A stretch of 46,325 nt of DNA from Intestinimonas sp. (GTDB lineage: Bacteria; Bacillota; Clostridia; Oscillospirales; Oscillospiraceae). Location: positions 1-46,325 of the forward strand of contig JALCSB010000014.1 in assembly GCA_022653075.1 (NCBI GenBank). Direction: 5' to 3'. Made by a program: the position numbers and the translations under genes. Below are positions 25,941-34,209 of the stretch, in pieces (the stretch's first letter is position 1; every line of letters starts with the position of its first letter). The notes beneath the pieces are model-generated. The model searched no databases and was not told where the DNA came from. It saw only the letters and a program-made list of their open reading frames with translations.

Positions 25941-27608
25941 TTACTGCAGCAACTGCAGGACGCCCTGGGGCACCTGGTTGGCCTGGGCCAGCATGGCCTG
26001 CGCGGACTGCACCAGGATGTTGTTCTTGGTGTAGGACATCATCTCGTCGGCAACGTCGGTGTCGCGGATGGTGGACTCGGCGTCCTGGGTGTTCTCGGTC
26101 ATGACAGACAGGTTGTTGATGGTGTGCTCCAGACGGTTCTGGGTGGCGCCCAGCGTGCCGCGGACGGAGGACACGGTGTTGATGGCGTTCTTGATGGCGT
26201 CCGTAGCCGCTTGAGCACCACTCTGAGAGCTAATATCAATGTCACTGATGCCCAAGCTATTAGTGTGCATATCCTGAATAGAAACGGTCAGCTGGTTAAA
26301 CGAATCACTGGTATCGCCGATCTGTAGAGTAAGACCCTGACCGCTGGATTTCAGCGTATCGTCTCCGGCGTAAACAATATCATAGGCTGCCAGTCCGGCG
26401 GCTGCATCCGCAGTAGCAACTGTCTGAAAGTCTTTTCCAGTTACTCTGCTGATCTCAGATGCCACATTTGCAGCATCACCAGTTGCGGAATAGGATCCAC
26501 CAGCCAAATCAATAACATGTACATCCGAAGGAACATTCTTAAGATGATCCACTGTAGAACCAGTCGCGGCGAGAACAAACTTCTTACCGTCAACCTCAAA
26601 TGTATTATCCGCAATGGTATCTGCCGAAACGTCAGCTGAAGAGCCATCGACTGCAGTAAGTTTAGACAGGTCCAGAATCTGCATAGAATCCTTGCCAACC
26701 ACTACATCACCGGCTGTAGTGCCAATACCGGCATCAACTACGCCGCCAATGAAAGCACTGCCATTGGAGCCGGAAATAGAAGTAATTTGAGCTCCATCAG
26801 CACCTTGTACTTTGCTGGTAAATTTCAGGGCGGCAGTACCATCTGCAGATACATCAAGTGCGCCAGTTAGTGAGCTGTCTTTCTTTAGCTCAGCCAAAAC
26901 AGCGTTCCGAATTCCTGTAGCAGTACCCTTACCGTCAGTGCTTCCTGCAGCATACGATGTGCTATCGGCAGCAACTAGGGTATCACCGCCGCTGTCTTTA
27001 TTCATGGTAAGACTTATTGTTTTAGCATATTCCTTACCATCGCCATCTTTCCATGCTACGGTGTAGCTCAAGGTCTTTCCGTCCGAATCATCACCTAAAA
27101 CAGCAAAATCATCCGTTGTTGTAGAGGATGTTGTTACCTTGCTGTCGGAGAGAGAAATGTCCCCCGCAATATCGGCTTTTCCACCCACGGAGCCGTCCAG
27201 CAAATTGATGCCGTTGAAGTTGGAGGAGTCGGCGATGCGGTCGATTTCAGACTGCAACTGGGAGACCTCTTTCTGCAGGTTGGCGCGGTCGGTCTCGTTG
27301 TCGTAGGTGCCGTTGGAGGACTGGTCGGCCAGCTTCACCATACGGTTGAGCATGTCGTGGACCTCGGTGAGGGAGCCCTCGGCGGTCTGCACCAGGTTGA
27401 TGCCGCTTTTGGCGTTGGACTGGGCGGTCTCCAAACCGGTGATCTGGGCGCGCATCTTCTCGCTGATGGCGAGGCCGGCGGCGTCGTCGCCCGCGCGGTT
27501 AATCTTGTAGCCGGAGGACAGCTTCTCCAGATTCTTGGAGAGGGCGCTGGTATTGCTGGAGTAGTTGCGGTAGGCGTTCATCGCCATAATGTTGTGCTGT
27601 ACACGCAT
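25941..27608 (-). CDS. hag: Flagellin
   Basis: Filament protein of 555 residues. The conserved N-terminal D0/D1 part ([43 protein letters not shown]) and C-terminal part ([33 protein letters not shown] ... [18 protein letters not shown]) are complete. Between about residues 140 and 440 lies a long variable outer domain, rich in Asp/Ala/Ser, with visibly lower GC than the ends. The ATG lies about 9 bases after GGAGG. A sigma-28-type promoter is at 27741-27767 and the roughly 126-base leader has two candidate CsrA sites, so both SigD-FlgM and FliW-CsrA control are expected. It is exported by the flagellar secretion system. Confidence 0.97.
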   Translation of the reverse strand: MRVQHNIMAMNAYRNYSSNTSALSKNLEKLSSGYKINRAGDDAAGLAISEKMRAQITGLETAQSNAKSGINLVQTAEGSLTEVHDMLNRMVKLADQSSNGTYDNETDRANLQKEVSQLQSEIDRIADSSNFNGINLLDGSVGGKADIAGDISLSDSKVTTSSTTTDDFAVLGDDSDGKTLSYTVAWKDGDGKEYAKTISLTMNKDSGGDTLVAADSTSYAAGSTDGKGTATGIRNAVLAELKKDSSLTGALDVSADGTAALKFTSKVQGADGAQITSISGSNGSAFIGGVVDAGIGTTAGDVVVGKDSMQILDLSKLTAVDGSSADVSADTIADNTFEVDGKKFVLAATGSTVDHLKNVPSDVHVIDLAGGSYSATGDAANVASEISRVTGKDFQTVATADAAAGLAAYDIVYAGDDTLKSSGQGLTLQIGDTSDSFNQLTVSIQDMHTNSLGISDIDISSQSGAQAATDAIKNAINTVSSVRGTLGATQNRLEHTINNLSVMTENTQDAESTIRDTDVADEMMSYTKNNILVQSAQAMLAQANQVPQGVLQLLQ

Positions 27609-27615
27609 GATAAAT

Positions 27616-27653
27616 AACCTCCATGTAATTTTTGACCGGGATTCCTTTCCCAG
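27616..27653 (-). promoter_or_regulatory. Candidate CsrA-binding leader elements of flagellin mRNA
   Basis: On the minus strand the ribosome site reads TTACATGGAGGTT (27616-27628), close to the CsrA consensus ACARGGAUG. Just upstream a small hairpin (27636-27653) has arms CTGGGA/TCCCGG and a loop AAGGAA with GGA exposed. Two such sites, one over the Shine-Dalgarno, is the arrangement known for Bacillus hag. Confidence 0.65.
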
Positions 27654-27740
27654 CCTTTCTTTTGTATTTCCCCGCCGGCGCTAGAGGCCTCATAGCGCGG
27701 GGAGGGAAGATACACAGGGGACTTCACCCTTGCATTTCAT

Positions 27741-27767
27741 ATATCGTCACGCGGGGGAAAAAAATAA
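27741..27767 (-). promoter_or_regulatory. Putative sigma-28 promoter of flagellin
   Basis: The minus strand carries GACGATAT (27741-27748), matching the SigD -10 GCCGATAT at 7 of 8 bases. A T-rich region with TTAT 15 bases upstream is a poor -35. Predicted leader length is about 126 bases. Confidence 0.65.
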
Positions 27768-27851
27768 GGGATAAAGAGAAAATTTTTTCCTGTTTTGCCG
27801 CCCCGTGCCGGAACCGGCGGGAGGGGACCGGGAGGGTAAATTGCACGGCCG

Positions 27852-29174
27852 TCAGAGATCCTCCCGCAGATTCAGCATGACGGAAACCCGAAATTCCTTC
27901 TCATCGTACCGGCACAGGGCGGTCCCCCTGTATTTGGCGGCGATGGCCCGGACGGAAGCGATCCCCAGTCCCTCTTCGTTGTTGCGCTTGCGCGACAAAA
28001 ATTTCCCGTTTCTCACCTCGACTTTCCCGTCAAAGCTGTTGTCGACAACGATGCCGAGTATGTCGCCGTGAATTTTTGATTTTACATGGATGTATTTGGG
28101 GCCGCTTTCCATGCGCCTGCATGCCTCCAGCGCGTTTTCGATGCAGTTTCCCAGGACAATGCATAAGTCCATATCGGAGATCTTGATTTTCTGCGGCAGA
28201 TGCAAACTGGTTTTCACGAAAATTCCCTCGTTCGCGGCTGCTTCCACGTAATGAAGGACGATGACATTCGCGGCGGAATTTTCGCACAGAAAAAACTCCC
28301 TGTTGTCCGGCAGCGAGCTTTTATATTCATCCAGATACCGCTGCAGATCGTCATATTTTTTCAGTTGCAGATACGTCTCAATCACAGAGAGGTGATGCCG
28401 CAGGTCATGCCGCGCCGCCTTGATCTCGGTAATCCGGCTGCTGAGCTTTTCATACGCGCTCTTCTGAAAGACCAACTGCATTTTAAACATACGGACATCT
28501 TCCCGAAGCGTGGCGTTTTTATCGGTTTCGATGAGCATTTTACTGACCATGTAGAGGACGACGCAGCCGCCGACCGCCATGGTGACCGTCATGATGATGT
28601 AGGGCCAGCTCCTGACCCAGGCATCATTGTCCACACATGCCATTGAAACCAGAATAAGAAAGAACATTAAGGGGACCACCCAGAGTGAGCCCCACGCCTT
28701 TGTGTTCTCCAGGGATAAAAGCGCCGTTGCCTTTTTGTGGATTACATTCACGCCAAGCGGTATGGCGATAACGGACGCCACCAAAGTGAAAACGGTCAGA
28801 CTGTATCCGCCGATATGGGTATGATTCGGGAAAAAAGAAATCTCCAAATAATTGGAGATTAAAATCATAATGCCCCCGTAATCGGTATTTAAAAGAAAGA
28901 TATAAAATAATTTGGGAAAAGTTACCCGCACGGTGGCCAGGTAGATCAAAAAATAGATGGTCAGAAAAAGAAAAAAAATGCACTGCACAAATTGATAAGT
29001 AATTGGCTGGTAAAAGTAAAAAATTAAAAATTCCGTGATCGCCGGTACGGACAGGAGGGCGAGCAGCTTTTTGCCGGAGAGCTTCAGCTTGTCTCGAAAA
29101 GGAAAATAACACAAAAAGGCGTATGGCGCAACGTCCAGAAACGTACCGAGTGAAAGTAGCAGCGGATTATTCAT
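27852..29174 (-). CDS. Sensor histidine kinase, AgrC/GHKL type
   Basis: About 440 residues. The first 215 or so form six or seven membrane helices (LLSLGTFLDVAPYAFLCYF through MAVGGCVVLYMVSKML). A coiled linker leads to the phospho-acceptor box ARHDLRHHLSVI near residue 255. The GHKL ATPase follows with the N box GNCIENALEACRR and the glycine motif EEGLGIASVRAIAAKY. This is the AgrC-like class that usually senses peptides. Start at ATG 29174 is preferred (AGGGG at 8 bases); ATG at 29180 is 6 bases earlier. It overlaps the response regulator stop, so the pair is coupled. No agrB or agrD gene is visible nearby. The signal is unknown. Confidence 0.92.
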   Translation of the reverse strand: MNNPLLLSLGTFLDVAPYAFLCYFPFRDKLKLSGKKLLALLSVPAITEFLIFYFYQPITYQFVQCIFFLFLTIYFLIYLATVRVTFPKLFYIFLLNTDYGGIMILISNYLEISFFPNHTHIGGYSLTVFTLVASVIAIPLGVNVIHKKATALLSLENTKAWGSLWVVPLMFFLILVSMACVDNDAWVRSWPYIIMTVTMAVGGCVVLYMVSKMLIETDKNATLREDVRMFKMQLVFQKSAYEKLSSRITEIKAARHDLRHHLSVIETYLQLKKYDDLQRYLDEYKSSLPDNREFFLCENSAANVIVLHYVEAAANEGIFVKTSLHLPQKIKISDMDLCIVLGNCIENALEACRRMESGPKYIHVKSKIHGDILGIVVDNSFDGKVEVRNGKFLSRKRNNEEGLGIASVRAIAAKYRGTALCRYDEKEFRVSVMLNLREDL

Positions 29175-29901
29175 CCTCATGGCCCCTTACTGAGTTTAAA
29201 AAATATTGGCAGTACTCATCCTTGATTGCCTGCCTGCCTTTCCGCCGAATTGGTATTTTTTCCTTGGTATCCAATTCAAAGCAGTCCTCCAATATGCCTG
29301 ATACATAGCTCATATTCACAACATAGCACCGGTGGCACATCAGGAAAGGCCCGCTTTGAAGCAGCGACGCAACTTTGAAAAGCGGAGTGTAGGTTTTTAT
29401 TACGCCATTGAAGGTGTGGATGAGCGTGCATTTTCCATAGACCTCCAGATAAAGGACATCTTTGAAGCGAACCCGCACGGTCTGCCTGTTTGTTACGATG
29501 CTGAACTGCTTTTCACTTTCCACAAATATTCTTTTACAGCGGTTCAGTGCGTTTTCCACTCCCTCATAGGTCAATGGCTTCAGCAGGTAATGCACCGCGC
29601 CCACGTCAAACCCTTCCGCCCTGAAATCCGGGCTGGTGGTTGTGAAGATAAGAATGCAGTCACAGCCTGTTTCACGGATTTTATAAGCGGTTTCCACACC
29701 CGAAAGCCCGTCCATCAGGATATCGAGGAAAACGATTTGATACGCGGCCTTTTGATAGGCGCGCAGCAATTCGGTTCCCGTCGCAAACTCCTCAATTTTG
29801 AAGTCCAACATGAACCGGTCGGCATAGCGCAGAATATAGTTTGAAGTCAGCTGCCGGTCAGCCGCTGTATCATCGCATACTGCTATCTTCAAGGTTGTCA
29901 C
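29167..29901 (-). CDS. LytTR-family response regulator (AgrA/LytR type)
   Basis: A 244-residue DNA-binding response regulator. The receiver domain has D10/D11 and acceptor D60 (VFLDILMDGLSG), then FTTTSPDF and the KPLTYE lysine loop. The LytTR domain spans about 135-235 (VRVRFKDVLYLEVYGKCTLIHT and FLMCHRCYVVNMSYV). The start is GTG with AAGGGAATGAG upstream. It is coupled by overlap to the histidine kinase that follows. Two direct repeats upstream of its own promoter look like a LytTR operator, suggesting autoregulation. Its targets are unknown; the position just upstream of flagellin suggests, but does not prove, a link with motility. Confidence 0.93.
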   Translation of the reverse strand: MTTLKIAVCDDTAADRQLTSNYILRYADRFMLDFKIEEFATGTELLRAYQKAAYQIVFLDILMDGLSGVETAYKIRETGCDCILIFTTTSPDFRAEGFDVGAVHYLLKPLTYEGVENALNRCKRIFVESEKQFSIVTNRQTVRVRFKDVLYLEVYGKCTLIHTFNGVIKTYTPLFKVASLLQSGPFLMCHRCYVVNMSYVSGILEDCFELDTKEKIPIRRKGRQAIKDEYCQYFLNSVRGHEDE

Positions 29902-30202
29902 CTCATTCCCTTTTTATTTAGCTTAACATAAATGATGTAAGTACAAGTATACCATATTTCGACAAATTATGATACCGTTTACGCCATTATGACAACCGTT
30001 CGCAGAATATCTCTTGCATTTTACGAAAAAACCCTTTTAATTTAAGCGGAGGAAAAATGTACCGCTTTTCAATAATCGCAACGTCAGATGGACAGGTATT
30101 ATAAAATTTCAATATACTTAAACAGGCTGCCGCATGGCATTCGATTCAGCCAAATTACCGGCCAGATGGAACGCTTAAGTTGAAGAAAGGGGGGATGAGA
30201 AT
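29902..30202. other. 301-base divergent intergenic region
   Basis: This gap lies between the divergent response-regulator gene and the 186-aa gene. It holds the promoter and direct repeats described for 29946-30000 and, at 30045-30104, a hairpin AAGCGG/CCGCTT whose loop carries AGGA just before a 15-codon ORF (MYRFSIIATSDGQVL). I see no clear sigma-A promoter for the plus-strand gene and no other gene. Confidence 0.6.
29946..30000 (-). promoter_or_regulatory. Extended -10 promoter with LytTR-like direct repeats
   Basis: On the minus strand, TGGTATACT (29946-29954) is an extended -10 element without a good -35. Directly upstream are two direct repeats on the plus strand, ATTATGATACCGTT (29966-29979) and ATTATGACAACCGTT (29986-30000), offset by 20-21 bases. 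LytTR regulators bind paired repeats two helical turns apart, so this is a candidate operator for the response regulator. Confidence 0.55.
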
Positions 30203-30763
30203 TTGAATGAAAAAGAAATCTATACGAAAAAGGATTGTATAGAAGCCGGCTCCTCCTGTTCCATCAAAGGCAAGGTCGCCGTCTTAAACCGTGAGGCGCT
30301 GGCGCCGGGGGACGAAGGGCAGTTGTACTTTTGCCTCTGCGGAAACGGGGCCGCTGCTAATCCGCCCGGTTGCGCCGTATTTTTGGTGTCCTTGCATACA
30401 GGCGCGTTTTCTCTTAAAAGGCGCAGTGAGGTGATTGGAGTCCTGAAACCGGAGCTGCTGCCGGACAGCGCAAAGCTGCGGCTATCCCAAATCAGGCCGA
30501 TCCGAGCACTGGAATTGGAGAGGCATGAACCGAAGTATAGCGGGCGCTGTTCTCTGCCGGATGGCGGATATACGGCGGGGGTGTGGCTGTACAGCGAACA
30601 GGAAGCGCGGAACTATATAGAAATACAGAGGCGTTACCAGCACCGCGTCATGATTTGCAACCGGGATGATTTTTGCGTTCTGGAAATGGTGGAGGGGAAA
30701 CTCCTTCAGCCGGCGCAAAGAGAGCGAAAACAGGTCCGTGTTGCTTCGGATAAAGAAATCTGA
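30203..30763 (+). CDS. Hypothetical protein, 186 aa
   Basis: I do not recognise a family. It starts at TTG with AAGGGGGG 8 bases upstream; no in-frame ATG is suitable. There is no signal peptide or membrane helix. The first 70 residues are Cys-containing (CIEAGSSCSIKGKVAVL, LYFCLCGNG, PGCAVF) and the remainder is charged, with alternating beta-like strands and a Lys/Arg-rich end. It stands alone between the two-component system and the fla/che operon with no close neighbour. Ribosome site, length and codon use speak for a real gene. It may be a small regulatory or gut-clostridial lineage protein; no function is proposed. Confidence 0.65.
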   Translation: MNEKEIYTKKDCIEAGSSCSIKGKVAVLNREALAPGDEGQLYFCLCGNGAAANPPGCAVFLVSLHTGAFSLKRRSEVIGVLKPELLPDSAKLRLSQIRPIRALELERHEPKYSGRCSLPDGGYTAGVWLYSEQEARNYIEIQRRYQHRVMICNRDDFCVLEMVEGKLLQPAQRERKQVRVASDKEI

Positions 30764-31268
30764 GATTGCAAGCTGGACGGGGACCGTAATTTGCACGGAA
30801 TAAAGAATAAAAATAGTGTATCCGGCTGAAAAAAGGTAGGGGGGAAGATTTTGAATATAAAAGGGGGACGTATCCCCAAAAGGTTACAGATATTTTTGCT
30901 TATTTGAATAAATATTCCAATTGTATAAATAAAAATTCATAAAATGGTAATTTGGAATGTTGTAAGGCCAATTAAAAGCGTTATCCGCGCAAATTCATAA
31001 AAATTGAATACCAAAGAACAGGAAATAAAGAAAAGATTGGAAAACAGCCTGTATAATATGTAATATTTTTACAATATGGCAATTAAAAGCTTAAAATAGC
31101 CTTGAAAATTATTGCATAAAAAAAGGATAACTTAACAAAATCCTAAGATAATTGTTGCTATTTCGACAGGATTAAACTATAATTACAAATATGCATAACA
31201 TTGAAAATGATAGCGATTATGGAATTTCTGTAATATTTACTATGAAAAAGAAAAAAGAGGTGTAGAAA
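30764..31268. other. AT-rich 505-base region upstream of the fla/che operon
   Basis: Much more AT-rich than the surrounding genes. It contains the sigma-A promoter at 31155-31183, a short inverted repeat TGTAA-N5-TTACA (31059-31073) and two copies of CAATTAAAAGC about 112 bases apart (near 30969 and 31080). No gene is supported. Such AT-rich tracts before the flagellar operon usually carry binding sites for regulators, but none can be named here. Confidence 0.6.
31155..31183 (+). promoter_or_regulatory. Sigma-A promoter of the fla/che operon
   Basis: TTGCTA (31155-31160), a 17-base spacer and a perfect TATAAT (31178-31183). The predicted start near 31190 gives a leader of about 80 bases before flgB. 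No sigma-28 pattern is seen here, as expected for the early operon. Confidence 0.82.
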
Positions 31269-31658
31269 TTGGGCTATTTGACCAGTAACTCGCAGGTGAT
31301 GATGGAAAAATGCATGTCGTTTCTTTGGACAAAACAGACGGCTATTTTAGATAATATCTCCAATGTGGAAACGCCTGAATATAAGGCGAAATATGTTACG
31401 TTTGAAGAGGCACTTCGCAACAGGCTGCAGTCTGCCGCCGGCGATGCCAACCCTTCGGACTCGATCCAGGAGGCGTTAAACAGCGTACAGGCTGTGACGC
31501 ATGTGGCCTCCGGTGAGAGCGCGCGGATGGACGGAAATGGCGTTGATTTGACCGAACAGGGTGTGGAGTTGGCGCGCAACAGCTACCAGCTTCAGTACGC
31601 CATGAGAGCAATTTCCGGAGATCTTAGCATTTTAAGTACGGCAATCAAGGGCCAGTGA
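31269..31658 (+). CDS. flgB: Flagellar basal-body rod protein FlgB
   Basis: FlgB (129 residues) is the proximal rod subunit. The rod-protein signature is TAILDNISNVETPEYKAKYVTFEEAL (about residues 21-46), with NISNVETPEYK as the diagnostic part. The C-terminal helix is GVELARNSYQLQYAMRAISGDLS. The start is TTG with AAAGAGGTG upstream; this is the first of several TTG starts in the operon. It is the first gene after the sigma-A promoter and is followed by flgC after 43 bases. It is exported through the type III apparatus without a cleavable signal. Confidence 0.95.
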   Translation: MGYLTSNSQVMMEKCMSFLWTKQTAILDNISNVETPEYKAKYVTFEEALRNRLQSAAGDANPSDSIQEALNSVQAVTHVASGESARMDGNGVDLTEQGVELARNSYQLQYAMRAISGDLSILSTAIKGQ

Positions 31659-31701
31659 TCCTTGATACGCTACACTTTATACATGTAAAGGAGTAATCGT
31701 C

Positions 31702-32157
31702 ATGGCTTTTATGAGTTCCATGGATATCGTTGGCTCCGGCCTGACGGCACAACAGTTGCGCTTGGATGTGATTTCTGAGAATATTACGAACATGAACACG
31801 ACCCGAACGGAAGGCGGCGGCGCATACAGGCGAAAAATGGTTTTGCTTCAGGCGCAGGAGGGACGCGATAGTTTCCGGCAAGCCTTGGCCGCCAGGAGCC
31901 TTGTCTCAAATGAGAACTACGGGACGGAGGGCGGTGTCCGTGTGACCAAGATCGCTGAGGATCCATCCGATCTAAAACTGGCTTATGACCCAACCAATCC
32001 AGACGCAAACGCAAACGGGTATGTGGAGTACCCCAATGTTACGCTGGTAAAGGAAGTGACGGACGCGATGTCCGCGACTCAAGCGTATTCCGCTGGCGTG
32101 ACGGCACTGAATACATTGAAAACAATAGCCAGCAGGGCGCTTGAAATCGGTAAATAA
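31702..32157 (+). CDS. flgC: Flagellar basal-body rod protein FlgC
   Basis: FlgC (151 residues) is a rod subunit above FlgB. The N-terminal motif is SGLTAQQLRLDVISENITNMNTTRT and the C-terminal helix EVTDAMSATQAYSAGVTALNTLKTIASRALEIGK is typical of the family, as is the segment YVEYPNVTLVKE (PNV-type loop). AAAGGAG precedes the ATG. Length is normal. It stands in the usual flgB-flgC-fliE order. Confidence 0.95.
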   Translation: MAFMSSMDIVGSGLTAQQLRLDVISENITNMNTTRTEGGGAYRRKMVLLQAQEGRDSFRQALAARSLVSNENYGTEGGVRVTKIAEDPSDLKLAYDPTNPDANANGYVEYPNVTLVKEVTDAMSATQAYSAGVTALNTLKTIASRALEIGK

Positions 32158-32207
32158 AAACAGAACCGGGTACAGTCAAAATCAAACGGTATGGGGAGGA
32201 ACTCTTA

Positions 32208-32525
32208 ATGAATACGACTCCTTTTGAGGGAATTCAGCCGCTGTGGAACGCGCTTTCGGCTGGAACACAGCAAAGCGAAGCGGGAAGCGCCGGCACAAAT
32301 GGAGTGGGGATGTTTGCGGACATCTATCAGAACGCCATCGACAATGTGAAGACCACGGACGCGGAGAAAAACAAGGCGGAATACCTGCTGGCTACCGGCC
32401 AACTGGACAATCCGGCTGAGTTGACGGTTGCCAGTACAAAGGCTCAGCTTGCCGTAGATTTGCTGGTACAGCTGCGCAATAAGGCGCTCGATACTTACAG
32501 TGAGCTTACGCGTATCAGCCTCTGA
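32208..32525 (+). CDS. fliE: Flagellar hook-basal body complex protein FliE
   Basis: FliE (105 residues) links the MS ring to the rod and is needed early for export. The C-terminal signature is present: NPAELTVASTKAQLAVDLLVQLRNKALDTYSELTRISL, with the TVASTKAQLAVDLLVQLRNK core and a final IS.L. The N-terminal third is Gly/Ser-rich. GGGGAGGAA precedes the ATG. It is followed by fliF after a 61-base gap. Confidence 0.95.
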   Translation: MNTTPFEGIQPLWNALSAGTQQSEAGSAGTNGVGMFADIYQNAIDNVKTTDAEKNKAEYLLATGQLDNPAELTVASTKAQLAVDLLVQLRNKALDTYSELTRISL

Positions 32526-32586
32526 TATCTGAATAACAATATTGGACTGCTTTTGAGAAGCGCTAAGCAGGGCTGGAGGAATCGCG

Positions 32587-34209
32587 TTGCAAGAGAAGCT
32601 GAAGGGGGTTGGTGAAAAGCTCAAGAGCTTTTTCACCAAAATAAATAAAAAAACTCGCATTGTTTTGGCAGTTACAGGCGGTATAATCGTGATTGTTTCG
32701 GTTGTGATTGCTCTGATTTTGAATAACAGACCTTATACGGTTCTGTTTACTGGGCTGAGTTCCGAGGAGGTTTCCTCTATTATCACCTATCTCAGCGACA
32801 AAGGTGTGACAGACTACCAGGTTCAGGGAAACGACACAATCCTGGTACCGGAATCGCAGGAGTCCCAGTTGAAAGCGGATTTGCTGATGGAGGGGTATCC
32901 CACATCGGGCTTTGCCTATGAGACCTATCGGGCGGGCGTAGGGAGCATGTCTACGGACTCCGACCGGCAAATCGCATATCTGCAGGATCTTCAGGACCGG
33001 ATGGCGGGCGTGATCCGCTGCCTAAATGGAGTGCAGAACGCGGTTGTTACGATCGCTCAGGGTGAGGATAGACGCTATATTTTAGACAGTGACAACGTGA
33101 TCGATGCCTCCGCATCAGTGATGGTGACCATGGCAGGCGGTGCCAAGCTCTCCAGTCAGCAGGCCAGTGCCATACGAAATCTGGTGGCCCACGGAGTGAA
33201 AGGCCTTAACATTGATGACGTTGCCATCTCGGATTCTCAGGGTAATGTATATTCTGCGGACGATATCAACGGAGGATCGGCAGATGCGTCCCAACTGAAG
33301 CTCCAACTAGAGGAACAGGTTAACAATAAAGTGCGGACGCAGGTCATGGCGGTGCTCACACCGCTGTACGGAGAAGATAACGTCCGCGTGGCCGTGAGCA
33401 GTATGGTGGATGTAAGCCACACGGTGGGAGAATCCACACAGTATACCCAGCCGGACTGGGCCGCCGACGGCAGTACCAACGGCGAGGGCATTATCGGCTC
33501 CAAAGTCTATGACCAGGAAATCATCCGTGGCAGCGACCAGACAAACGGCGGTGCGGCGGGCAACGATTCCAACGCCGATATCAGCACCTATGTGGAAAAC
33601 AGCGCAAAGGTCAACGGAAATGAGACGTACACCAAGAATCAGGGCCAGACCGACTACAATGTAAATACCGACAAGACGCAGGTGGAGCGGGTGGCCGGTA
33701 CGGTCACGGACCTGATGGTGTCGGTAAGCATCAACAGCACTACCGCCGGTAACGTAAATGCCGCAGACCTGTTAAGCCATGTGGCCCGGGCCGCTGGCAT
33801 CAGTCCGGATCAGCAGGCGGATAAGATCTCTATCCTGCAGGCGCCATTCTATACGCAGCAGAATGAACCCACTACTGTGCCCGTTGCGGGGTTGAATTTG
33901 CCGAATTGGGCGATTTATGCGGCGATCGGCGGTGCTGCGCTGCTGATAATTCTGCTGGTTCTGATTTTGATTTTGCACAAGAGGCGAAGCAAACGCAAGC
34001 GCGCTGAACTGGAGAATATGATCAGTGCGATTCCCCAGCCGGTTGCCGTAGGCGCTCCGAGCGCGGATACCGGCGCGGATATTATGAACATCAAGACAGA
34101 GAAGAGTATTCAACTGCGGCAGGAGATTCGGAAATTTGCAGAGGAAAATCCCGAAATCGCAGCCCAGATGCTGAAAAATTGGCTGAAGGGGGGCGAGGAG
34201 GATGGCTAA
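32587..34209 (+). CDS. fliF: Flagellar MS-ring protein FliF
   Basis: FliF (540 residues) builds the MS ring in the cytoplasmic membrane. A first membrane helix lies at about 20-42 (VLAVTGGIIVIVSVVIALIL). YscJ-like ring domains follow (VLFTGLSSEEVSSIITYL, KADLLMEGYPTSG, QDRMAGVIRCLNGVQNAVVTI). A second helix lies near 440-460 (YAAIGGAALLIILLVLILIL), and the cytoplasmic tail ends QEIRKFAEENPEIAAQMLKNWL, which binds FliG. The start is TTG with GGAGGA upstream. The stop overlaps fliG by 8 bases, so the two ring partners are translationally coupled. Confidence 0.97.
   Translation: MQEKLKGVGEKLKSFFTKINKKTRIVLAVTGGIIVIVSVVIALILNNRPYTVLFTGLSSEEVSSIITYLSDKGVTDYQVQGNDTILVPESQESQLKADLLMEGYPTSGFAYETYRAGVGSMSTDSDRQIAYLQDLQDRMAGVIRCLNGVQNAVVTIAQGEDRRYILDSDNVIDASASVMVTMAGGAKLSSQQASAIRNLVAHGVKGLNIDDVAISDSQGNVYSADDINGGSADASQLKLQLEEQVNNKVRTQVMAVLTPLYGEDNVRVAVSSMVDVSHTVGESTQYTQPDWAADGSTNGEGIIGSKVYDQEIIRGSDQTNGGAAGNDSNADISTYVENSAKVNGNETYTKNQGQTDYNVNTDKTQVERVAGTVTDLMVSVSINSTTAGNVNAADLLSHVARAAGISPDQQADKISILQAPFYTQQNEPTTVPVAGLNLPNWAIYAAIGGAALLIILLVLILILHKRRSKRKRAELENMISAIPQPVAVGAPSADTGADIMNIKTEKSIQLRQEIRKFAEENPEIAAQMLKNWLKGGEEDG

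Noticed and set aside
30851-30907. Eighteen-codon frame from TTG with a GGGGGGAAG ribosome-like site
   Set aside because: A TTG-started, very short basic peptide in an AT-rich region with no further support; chance is more likely.
30764-31268. A c-di-GMP riboswitch before the fla/che operon
   Set aside because: I looked for the conserved GEMM segments and did not find them here or before the SLH genes.
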